From: an uncultured Lachnospiraceae bacterium
GTDB taxonomy: Bacteria; Bacillota; Clostridia; Lachnospirales; Lachnospiraceae
Assembly: GCA_934371475.1 (NCBI GenBank)
Contig: CAKRNX010000092.1
Location: 1-8,788, forward strand
Direction of reading: 5' to 3'
Length of the DNA: 8,788 nucleotides
The notes beneath the pieces were generated by a model. It was not told where the DNA came from and did not search any database. It saw only the letters and a list, made by a program, of their open reading frames with translations. The position numbers and the translations under genes were made by a program. Shown piece by piece: positions 1 to 6,505 of this stretch (positions are counted from its first letter, which is position 1; each line of letters starts with the position of its first letter).

Positions 1-798
1 GACCGGCACTCCCTCCGGCACCTGCTTGATGTACGCGATATGGCTTTTCAGCTCCATGGCAGGCACAAGCCTCATCCTATCCCGATCCATCTCATCCGAA
101 GGATAAATCCCATATATGGTAATCCCCGCCCTCACCGCGTCAAGATGAGCCTCGGGCAGTTCCATGATCGCTGCACTGTTGCCGCAGTGTTTCATGGGGA
201 TATGGACACCCTCCGCTTCCAGTCTCGCCGCAAACGCCTGATAACGCTGCAATTGTCTGCGCGCATGCTGCTTATCTCTCTCATCCGCTCTGGCAAAATG
301 GGTAAAAAGCCCCTCCGTCTCCAGCCCCGGCAACTGTTCAATCTTTTTGATGCTCTCCACAGAATCATCATTATCGGCAAACCCGATCCGACTCATCCCC
401 GTATCCAGCGCATAATGAATATGGATCGTCTTCCCTGCCTTCTGAGCAGTCTGTGACAGCTCCTTTGCCATGGACAGCTTAAACACTGCCGGGCGGATAT
501 CATACTCCGCCAGATCCCTGTAATGCTCCGGAAATACGAAGCCCAGGATCAACACCGGTTTTCGGATCCCGGCCTTGCGAAGCTCCAGTGCTTCCTCTGC
601 AGTCGCTACTGCAAAGCCCCACATATAATCCAGCGGCTCCGCCAGTCTGGCCACCTGTACCGCTCCGTGACCGTATCCGTCTGTCTTGACCACTGCGATC
701 ACTTTTGTCTCCGGTCTGAGTTTTGCCCGCATCTGCCGGAAATTTTCTTTTATCGCGCCTAAATTAATTTTTGCATATACCCGGCTGTTTTTTTCCAT
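1..798 (-). CDS. alr: Alanine racemase, PLP-dependent (partial, C-terminus beyond left edge)
   Basis: Interconverts L- and D-alanine in the cytoplasm with pyridoxal phosphate, supplying D-alanine for peptidoglycan. My translation gives 266 residues in one open frame running off the left edge; family members are about 370-390 long, so roughly the last third is missing. The PLP-lysine motif AVVKTDGYGHG is at residues 35-45 (Lys38). ALDTGMSRIGF is at 130-140 (Arg137) and HFARAD starts at 167 (His167). HCGNSAA and VRAGITIYG at about 204-230 (Arg223) are the usual barrel motifs. The frame stops at GVPV, so the catalytic Tyr of the usual SYG motif should lie about two codons outside the window. The ATG at 798 fits the family N-terminus (VYAKINLGAIKENF) and has GGGAG about 10 bases upstream. 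It follows nnr on the same strand after 150 bp, a pairing common in Firmicutes, and is probably co-transcribed with rex-nnr. No defect is visible in the part present. Confidence 0.95.
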   Translation of the reverse strand, partial: MEKNSRVYAKINLGAIKENFRQMRAKLRPETKVIAVVKTDGYGHGAVQVARLAEPLDYMWGFAVATAEEALELRKAGIRKPVLILGFVFPEHYRDLAEYDIRPAVFKLSMAKELSQTAQKAGKTIHIHYALDTGMSRIGFADNDDSVESIKKIEQLPGLETEGLFTHFARADERDKQHARRQLQRYQAFAARLEAEGVHIPMKHCGNSAAIMELPEAHLDAVRAGITIYGIYPSDEMDRDRMRLVPAMELKSHIAYIKQVPEGVPV

Positions 799-948
799 GT
801 CTTTGTTTCTCCCTCTCTTCCGCCATTACCGCCTTACCGGCATTTTCTGGTTTTTACTTTGTGCAGCTGCCTGGAGCATGTTTGAAAAAAACTTTTCGTA
901 AGCCGCAGGTTTCCGTTTGCAGAAGATTTCGCCCGAATAAGGACAAAA

Positions 949-2430
949 TCAGAATTGTTTTATGATATTTCCTACCTGATCCGCAAGATCAGACGCCATC
1001 ATGCCTCTGGCTCCCAGCTCCTCTTTCGCTCTGTCTCCGGCCAGGCCGTGTACCATTGCCCCCGCTGCCGCTGCCTCAAAGCAGTCCATTCCCTGCGCCA
1101 GAAGTCCGCATATTACGCCGGTCAGCACATCTCCGGAACCTCCCGCTGCCATTCCGTGGTTCCCCGAAACATTCACGCATCGGCGTACTCCGTCGGAAAT
1201 CACTGTTCTGGCATCTTTCAGCACACAGACCAGGTCATGTTCCCCGGCAAACTCTGCCGCCGTGTCCATCAGATGATCCAGAATCTTTCTTACCGTCAGC
1301 CCCGTCAGCCGAGCCATCTCTCCGGGATGAGGCGTCACAATCAGCTTTGCCTCTGTATTTTTCAGATATTCCGGATGCTGAGACAGAAGATTCAGTCCGT
1401 CTGCATCCACCACCAGAGGCCCCTTCCACTTCTTTAGCACCTGACACAGCAGCTCCAGCGCCTGCTGTGACTGGCCGAGTCCCGGCCCGATCCCTATCAC
1501 AGTGGCCCAGGAAAATTCCAGTTCGAGACTTTCTGTGTGCCACGGCGCAAACATCGCCTCCGGCAGTCCGGACTGAAGCACTGTGCGGTTGTCCGGATCT
1601 GCCATAATCTTTACCAGACCACACCCGGTCCGGTAAGCGGATCTGCCGGCCAGCATAACCGCTCCCGCCATATTCCGCGCACCGCCAATCAGAAGTACTC
1701 TCCCGTAACTTCCTTTATTGGAACGGGCGGCACGGGCCGGAAGAAGCTTCAGCAGATCTTTTTTTTCATAATAAAAGGGAAGCTCCCGACCGGATCGCTC
1801 TGTCAGTTCTGTGCCGGCAATCCCGATCGGCTTTACCAGCAGCTCTCCGCAGCAGTCTGCTCCCGGATACAGAAGCTGCCCCAGTTTGGGAAACGCAAAC
1901 GTCACCGTGGTACAAGCTCTCACAGCCGTCCCCATCACCGCACCTGTATCCGCCGAAACTCCAGAAGGCATATCCACCGCCACTACCGGAAGTCCCGACG
2001 CATTTATCTCATTGATCAGCCGTGCGTAATCGTCTCTCACCTCTCTGGAGAGCCCGATACCAAGAAGCGCATCCACCAGTACAGTATATTCAGAAAACTT
2101 GAGATTTCTGCAAAGTTTTCCTCCATAATTTTCAAAAATTTTTTTCTGCCGCGCACATTCCTCCGTCATGGAAGGCACTTTCCCCGCAAAAAAAACATCT
2201 GCTGCTATCCCGTTGAGAAGCAGCAGCCTTGCTACAGCGAAACCGTCGCCGCCGTTATTTCCAGAGCCGCAAAGCACCAGCACCCGATCATCTCGCGTCA
2301 GTCTTTCCTCCATCACACCGGTCACTGCCAGCGCAGCCCTCTCCATCAGCACAGCAGACGGAACCTGCATCTGTTCAATTGTATATGTGTCGCACGCTTG
2401 CATCTGTGCACCGTTCAGCAAATATTTCAT
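949..2430 (-). CDS. nnr: Bifunctional NAD(P)H-hydrate repair enzyme (NAD(P)HX epimerase / ADP-dependent dehydratase)
   Basis: Repairs NADH and NADPH damaged by hydration. The N-terminal YjeF_N domain epimerises R- and S-NAD(P)HX. The C-terminal ribokinase-like carbohydrate-kinase domain dehydrates the S form using ADP. At 493 residues it has the usual length of the fused enzyme. Epimerase domain (about 1-215): CGSGNNGGDGF at 54-64, VDALLGIGL at 119-127, Asp153 in VDMPSGV, and Lys184 in FPKLG. Dehydratase domain (about 225-493): GSYGRVLLIGGARNMAGA at 240-257, GIGPGLG at 313-319, VDADGLN at 341-347, TPHPGEMARL at 366-375, and NHGMAAGGSGDVLTG at 424-438 with the expected catalytic Asp434. The start MKYLLNGAQMQACD fits the family and has AGAAGG upstream. 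It begins 12 bp after the rex stop, so the two are almost surely one transcript. Because Rex senses NADH, the pairing suggests redox-linked control of cofactor repair; that link is inference. Confidence 0.96.
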   Translation of the reverse strand: MKYLLNGAQMQACDTYTIEQMQVPSAVLMERAALAVTGVMEERLTRDDRVLVLCGSGNNGGDGFAVARLLLLNGIAADVFFAGKVPSMTEECARQKKIFENYGGKLCRNLKFSEYTVLVDALLGIGLSREVRDDYARLINEINASGLPVVAVDMPSGVSADTGAVMGTAVRACTTVTFAFPKLGQLLYPGADCCGELLVKPIGIAGTELTERSGRELPFYYEKKDLLKLLPARAARSNKGSYGRVLLIGGARNMAGAVMLAGRSAYRTGCGLVKIMADPDNRTVLQSGLPEAMFAPWHTESLELEFSWATVIGIGPGLGQSQQALELLCQVLKKWKGPLVVDADGLNLLSQHPEYLKNTEAKLIVTPHPGEMARLTGLTVRKILDHLMDTAAEFAGEHDLVCVLKDARTVISDGVRRCVNVSGNHGMAAGGSGDVLTGVICGLLAQGMDCFEAAAAGAMVHGLAGDRAKEELGARGMMASDLADQVGNIIKQF

Positions 2431-2442
2431 ATCTTGCCTTCT

Positions 2443-3087
2443 TTATTCCTTTTCCTGAGAACTGATATGGTTCAGACGGTAAGACAGCTCCATGATGCTC
2501 TCAGAAAGATGTACATTTTCGACCACAATATTCTCCGGCAGATCAAGATCCACACGGGCAAAATTCCAGATACCGCGCACCCCGTTGTCTGCCAGTGTCT
2601 GAGCTACCGCCAGCGCTCCGCTGCGCGGAAGCGTCAGAGCTGCAATATCGATCTTGTTCGTCTGCAAGAAGCTCTCCAGCTCGTCTGTCATCATAATCGG
2701 AATGCCTCTCACTGTCACACCGGAAAGACGTGGATTGACGTCAAAGATACCGATAATCCGAAAACCTCTTTTTTCAAATTTCACGTAATTAGCCAATGCC
2801 TGTCCCAGATTGCCCGCACCGATAATGATCATGTTGTAGGTCTTGTCCAGTCCCAGGATTTTTCCAATCTCCGTGTACAGATATTTCACATTGTAGCCGT
2901 ATCCCTGCTGTCCGAAACCGCCGAAATTATTCAGATCCTGGCGGATCTGCGAAGCTGTCACATTCATCTGACGGCTCAGCTCATTCGATGAAATCCGCTC
3001 GACTTTTTCCTCCAGCAGATCTCCCAGATATCTATAATAACGGGGCAGTCTTTTTACTACCGCTTTTGAAATTTCTTTTTCTTCCAT
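2443..3087 (-). CDS. rex: Redox-sensing transcriptional repressor Rex
   Basis: DNA-binding repressor that reads the NADH/NAD+ ratio. In the known family a high NADH level releases it from operators in front of fermentation and respiration genes. The 214 residues match the family length of about 210-215. The N-terminal winged helix (about 1-80) contains KRLPRYYRYL and the recognition region NVTASQIRQDLNNFGGFGQQGYGYNV starting at 42 (given here only as a motif location). The C-terminal Rossmann domain has GAGNLGQAL at 90-98 and IFDVNP at 114-119, followed by the NFARVDLDLP segment and a C-terminal swapped helix. The ATG at 3087 has a strong GAGGAGG site about 5 bases upstream. It is first in the rex-nnr-alr cluster, behind a near-perfect sigma-A promoter that overlaps an 18-bp Rex-type operator, so autoregulation is likely. 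In Bacillus subtilis rex also lies near ydiF, the relative of the divergent ABC-F gene here. Confidence 0.97.
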   Translation of the reverse strand: MEEKEISKAVVKRLPRYYRYLGDLLEEKVERISSNELSRQMNVTASQIRQDLNNFGGFGQQGYGYNVKYLYTEIGKILGLDKTYNMIIIGAGNLGQALANYVKFEKRGFRIIGIFDVNPRLSGVTVRGIPIMMTDELESFLQTNKIDIAALTLPRSGALAVAQTLADNGVRGIWNFARVDLDLPENIVVENVHLSESIMELSYRLNHISSQEKE

Positions 3088-3124
3088 TCTTTCCTCCTCA
3101 AAGTGAGTTTTAGATCATAGAATC

Positions 3125-3153
3125 ATTATACTTGCTTGTTAAATCCATGTCAA
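3125..3153 (-). promoter_or_regulatory. Sigma-A promoter of the rex-nnr-alr operon
   Basis: Read on the minus strand, TTGACA (3153-3148) and TATAAT (3130-3125) are separated by exactly 17 bp, so both hexamers match the housekeeping consensus. Transcription should start near 3118, giving a leader of about 30 bases that ends in the strong GAGGAGG site of rex. A Rex-type operator covers the -35 box and most of the spacer, so bound Rex would block polymerase. Confidence 0.9.
3136..3153. promoter_or_regulatory. Candidate Rex operator overlapping the rex promoter
   Basis: Minus-strand sequence TTGACATGGATTTAACAA. Against the Firmicute Rex consensus TTGTTAANNNNTTAACAA the right half matches 7 of 7 and the left half 4 of 7, with the outer TTG/CAA intact. 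The left half doubles as the TTGACA -35 box, which would explain its mismatches. The position over -35 and spacer is the classical repressor site. The match is by eye against a remembered consensus; binding is inferred. Confidence 0.65.
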
Positions 3154-3176
3154 TAAAACGGGTTCTGAAAATACTG

Positions 3177-3204
3177 TTGTTTTTTAGGGAAATTCCATTA
3201 TAAT
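3177..3204 (+). promoter_or_regulatory. Probable promoter of the ABC-F gene
   Basis: TTGTTT (3177-3182) and a perfect TATAAT (3199-3204) are 16 bp apart on the plus strand, with transcription expected near 3211 and a leader of about 33 bases. The -35 is weaker than that of the divergent rex promoter, whose -35 ends 23 bp away. The candidate Rex operator does not overlap this promoter, so direct Rex control of the ABC-F gene is not suggested by position. Confidence 0.7.
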
Positions 3205-3243
3205 AGGGAAGAGACAAATCAAAGAAAAGGATGAAACCACATT

Positions 3244-5166
3244 ATGATACTTTCATGCCAGAATATCAGTAAATCATTTGGTACGAACGCCATCATCAAA
3301 CAGGCGTCATTTCACATAGAAGAACACGAAAAAGCTGCGATCACCGGCATCAACGGAGCCGGAAAATCTACGCTGTTAAAGATTATCATCGGCGAAATGC
3401 AGGCCGATGAGGGCGAAGTCGTAATTTCCCGCGGCAAAAGCCTCGGTTATCTCGCCCAGCAGAACATGCTCACCGGCCATCATACTATCTACGAGGAAGT
3501 AATGGAAGCCAAGCGTGACATTATCGAAATGGAAGAGCGCCTGCGCACCATGGAGCAGGAAATGAAACGGCTTTCCGGCAGTCAGCTTGATGATCTGATG
3601 GAGCAGTACCACAAAACACAGACTATGTTTGACCAGAGAAACGGCTACTCCTGCCGCAGCGAGATCGTCGGCGTCCTCAAGGGTCTGGGATTTTCCGAAG
3701 ATGAATTTTCCCGCCAGGTGGACACACTCTCCGGCGGTCAGAAAACCCGTGTAGCGCTGGGCAAACTGCTTCTTCTAAGCCCCGACATTATCCTGCTTGA
3801 CGAGCCGACCAACCACCTCGATATGAATTCCATCTCATGGCTGGAAAACTATCTGCTCAACTATAACGGGGCTGTGCTGATTGTATCCCACGACCGGTAT
3901 TTTCTGAACCGGGTAGTCACCAAAGTCATTGAGATCGACCAGGGACATGTGATGTCATTTGCCGGGAATTATTCTGCCTATGCGGAAAAGAAAAAACAAC
4001 TGCGGGAGAACCAGCTGAAAGCATACCTGAATCAGCAGCAGGAGATCCGTCATCAGGAGGAGGTCATCACCAAACTGAAATCCTTCAACCGTGAAAAATC
4101 AATACGCCGGGCAGAGAGCCGTGAAAAAATGCTGGAAAAGATAGAAGTTCTGGAAAAGCCTACTGAGGTCAATTCCGAGATTAAGCTGACGCTGGAGCCG
4201 AAGATCACCAGCGGCAACGATGTGCTGACCGTAGAGGATCTCTCCAAATCCTTCGATCAAACGCTCTTTACGGATCTGAATTTTCAGATCCACCGCGGTG
4301 AGCGCGTGGCGATCATCGGAGACAACGGCACCGGAAAGACCACGATACTGAAGATTATCAACGGTCTGCTGGATGCGGATACCGGCAAAATTACCCTGGG
4401 CAGCAAAGTACACATCGGCTATTATGACCAGGAGCACCAGGTCCTTCACCTGGAAAAAACTCTGTTTGACGAAATCTCCGACGCTTATCCGGATCTGACC
4501 AACACAGAGATCCGCAATGTACTGGCAGCCTTTCTCTTTACTGGAGATGACGTTTACAAACGCATCAAAGATCTGAGCGGCGGCGAGCGCGGCCGTGTTT
4601 CTCTGGCCAAGCTGATGCTCTCAGAAGCCAACTTCCTGATCCTGGATGAGCCGACCAACCATCTGGACATCATGTCCAAAGAGATCCTGGAGGAAGCGCT
4701 GAACCGTTATACAGGCACGGTACTCTACGTCTCCCATGACCGTTATTTTATCAACCAGACTGCTACCCGGATCATGGATCTGAAGAATGGCTCTCTCGTA
4801 AACTATATCGGCAACTATGACTATTATCTGGAAAAAAACGAGGAACTGACCCGGATTTATGCGCCTGAGCAGCAGCTGACCTCTTCTGTCAGCACACCTT
4901 CCTCCTCTTCCGCCGCTTCCTCCAAAGAGGACTGGGCAAAGAAAAAGGAAGAACAGGCCAGAGAGCGCAAACGCCAGAACGATCTGAAAAAGACGGAGAC
5001 ACAGATCCAGCAGCTCGAAGAACGCGACAGCGAGATCAATGCCCTGCTGGAAAAAGAAGAAATCTATACAGACATAGATAAATGCACAAGTCTCACCACG
5101 GAAAAGGCGCAGATTGCCGCAGATCTTGAAGAACTGTATGCCAGATGGGAAGAACTGGCAGAATAA
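3244..5166 (+). CDS. ABC-F family ATPase, YdiF-like (ribosome-associated translation factor)
   Basis: Cytoplasmic protein with two ABC ATPase domains and no membrane segment. ABC-F proteins bind the ribosomal E site and relieve stalling; some protect against antibiotics. First domain: Walker A GINGAGKST at 35-43, LSGGQ at 162-166, Walker B ending LLDEP with Glu187. The basic coiled-coil linker (about 240-325) is the P-site tRNA interaction region. Second domain: Walker A GDNGTGKTT at 359-367, LSGGE at 444-448, Glu469 in LILDEP. A Ser/Thr-rich hinge (547-560) joins a charged C-terminal coiled coil (562-640). Length, C-terminal extension and the rex neighbour fit YdiF (about 642 residues) better than short resistance types such as VmlR, but the subfamily call is moderate. 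The ATG at 3244 is forced: an in-frame stop lies at 3232-3234 and the protein begins at the first beta strand. The nearest ribosome site, AAAGG ending at 3230, is unusually distant (13 bases). Confidence 0.93.
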   Translation: MILSCQNISKSFGTNAIIKQASFHIEEHEKAAITGINGAGKSTLLKIIIGEMQADEGEVVISRGKSLGYLAQQNMLTGHHTIYEEVMEAKRDIIEMEERLRTMEQEMKRLSGSQLDDLMEQYHKTQTMFDQRNGYSCRSEIVGVLKGLGFSEDEFSRQVDTLSGGQKTRVALGKLLLLSPDIILLDEPTNHLDMNSISWLENYLLNYNGAVLIVSHDRYFLNRVVTKVIEIDQGHVMSFAGNYSAYAEKKKQLRENQLKAYLNQQQEIRHQEEVITKLKSFNREKSIRRAESREKMLEKIEVLEKPTEVNSEIKLTLEPKITSGNDVLTVEDLSKSFDQTLFTDLNFQIHRGERVAIIGDNGTGKTTILKIINGLLDADTGKITLGSKVHIGYYDQEHQVLHLEKTLFDEISDAYPDLTNTEIRNVLAAFLFTGDDVYKRIKDLSGGERGRVSLAKLMLSEANFLILDEPTNHLDIMSKEILEEALNRYTGTVLYVSHDRYFINQTATRIMDLKNGSLVNYIGNYDYYLEKNEELTRIYAPEQQLTSSVSTPSSSSAASSKEDWAKKKEEQARERKRQNDLKKTETQIQQLEERDSEINALLEKEEIYTDIDKCTSLTTEKAQIAADLEELYARWEELAE

Positions 5167-5182
5167 AGTCTTTCTTTTAACA

Positions 5183-5231
5183 AAAACCGGGACTGTTTTT
5201 ATCTTTACAGATTTGAAACAGTTCCGGTTTT
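5183..5231. terminator. Bidirectional intrinsic terminator between ABC-F gene and icd
   Basis: Arms AAAACCGGGACTGTTT (5183-5198) and AAACAGTTCCGGTTTT (5216-5231) pair over 16 positions with a single wobble or mismatch, around a 17-base loop. The A-rich and T-rich arm ends give a U-tract on either strand. On the minus strand the tail is TTTTTGTT and looks stronger. It stands 16 bases after the ABC-F stop and about 70 bases beyond the icd stop, so it ends both convergent units. Confidence 0.88.
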
Positions 5232-5302
5232 CCGTTGTGATATCTTTTTATCCAGACAGACAGTGATCTCCCATCTGATACAGCCGGGATATTCCCTGAT
5301 TT

Positions 5303-6505
5303 TTATTTTTCCAGCTCTTCGCGGATTGCGCGGATAAACTCCTCGCTGTTGAGTACCATCGGTTTCTCCAGGGAGGTGATCAGCGCCAGATCCTTTGTCA
5401 TCTTTCCGCTCTCAATCGTGGCAATCGTTGCCGCCTCCAGACGGTCCGCAAACTGCTGCAGTGCTTCCAGCCCATCCAGCTCCCCGCGCTTTCTCAGTGC
5501 ACCGCTCCACGCAAAGATCGTAGCCACTGAGTTTGTGGATGTCTCTTCCCCTTTCAGGTATTTATAATAATGACGCTGCACGGTTCCGTGAGCCGCCTCA
5601 TACTCATAATTTCCGTCCGGGGATACCAGCACAGAAGTCATCATCGCCAGTGAACCAAATGCCGAGGAAATCATGTCGCTCATCACATCGCCGTCATAAT
5701 TCTTGCAGGCCCAGATAAATCCGCCTTCTGACTTCATCACACGGGCTACCGCATCGTCAATCAGAGTGTAGAAATATGTGATCCCCGCCTGTTCAAATTT
5801 CTCTTTGTATTCTTTCTCATAAATTTCCTGGAACAGATCCTTGAACGTATGGTCATACTTCTTGGAAATCGTATCTTTCGTAGAGAACCACAGATCCTGC
5901 TTCGTATCCAGCGCATACGCAAAACAGCTGCGGGCAAAGCTTTCAATAGAGGCATTGATGTTGTGCATTCCCTGGATTACACCCGGTCCCTGAAATTCAT
6001 GGATCAGAGATCTTGTCTCATTTCCGTTCGCATCGGTAAATACCAGCTCTGCCTTTCCGGCTCCCGGCACGATCATCTCTGTATTTTTGTAGACATCACC
6101 GTAGGCATGACGGGCAATCGTGATCGGTTTTTTCCAGGACTTTACATTTGGCTCAATCCCTTTCACTGTAATGGGTGCCCGGAATACAGTTCCGTCCAGG
6201 ATCGCACGGATCGTTCCGTTGGGGCTCTTCCACATTTCTTTCAGCTTATACTCGGTCATTCTGGCCGCATTCGGTGTGATCGTCGCGCATTTGACAGCAA
6301 CACCGTACTTTTTATTTGCATTGGCCGCATCTACCGTTACCTGGTCATCCGTCTCATTGCGGTGTTCCAGTCCCAGATCATAATACTCTGTTTTCAGATC
6401 CACAAACGGCAGGATCAGCTCATCCTTGATCAGTTTCCAGAGGATCCTGGTCATCTCATCTCCATCCATCTCCACAAGGGGGGTTTTCATCTCGATTTTG
6501 TTCAT
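5303..6505 (-). CDS. icd: NADP-dependent isocitrate dehydrogenase, type II (eukaryote-like homodimer)
   Basis: Oxidatively decarboxylates isocitrate to 2-oxoglutarate, yielding NADPH and the precursor of glutamate. The 400 residues align by eye with human IDH1/IDH2 rather than with the E. coli-type enzyme. Substrate and cofactor residues are kept almost at human numbering: Lys72 and Thr77 in KCATIT, Arg82, Ser94 and Asn96 in WKSPNGTIR, Arg100, Arg109 and Arg132 in ARHAYGD. Also kept are Lys210 in STKDTISKKYD, Asp250 in LIDDAVA, and Asp271 and Asp273 in GGFIWACKNYDGDV, which bind the metal. The loop AAHGTVQRHYYKY at 305-317 keeps the Arg311-His312 pair that favours NADP over NAD. The ATG at 6505 overlaps the trpS stop as ATGA, and its GGAGGA ribosome site lies inside the last trpS codons, so translation is probably coupled. 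It is the last gene of the unit and is followed by the terminator at 5183-5231. Confidence 0.97.
   Translation of the reverse strand: MNKIEMKTPLVEMDGDEMTRILWKLIKDELILPFVDLKTEYYDLGLEHRNETDDQVTVDAANANKKYGVAVKCATITPNAARMTEYKLKEMWKSPNGTIRAILDGTVFRAPITVKGIEPNVKSWKKPITIARHAYGDVYKNTEMIVPGAGKAELVFTDANGNETRSLIHEFQGPGVIQGMHNINASIESFARSCFAYALDTKQDLWFSTKDTISKKYDHTFKDLFQEIYEKEYKEKFEQAGITYFYTLIDDAVARVMKSEGGFIWACKNYDGDVMSDMISSAFGSLAMMTSVLVSPDGNYEYEAAHGTVQRHYYKYLKGEETSTNSVATIFAWSGALRKRGELDGLEALQQFADRLEAATIATIESGKMTKDLALITSLEKPMVLNSEEFIRAIREELEK

Noticed and set aside
799..948. Possible small gene, terminator or promoter between nnr and alr
   Set aside because: The longest minus-strand frame with ATG is about 17 codons with no good ribosome site. 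The GAAAAGTTTTTTTC stretch forms only a weak stem, and no pair of promoter boxes with proper spacing is seen. acpS, sometimes found near these genes, is not here.
1537..2991. A 484-codon open frame on the plus strand, opposite nnr and rex
   Set aside because: It spans two well-supported genes in antisense. Its protein is rich in His, Arg, Ser and Gln with no domain or motif, typical of a codon-bias shadow. No ribosome site or promoter precedes it.
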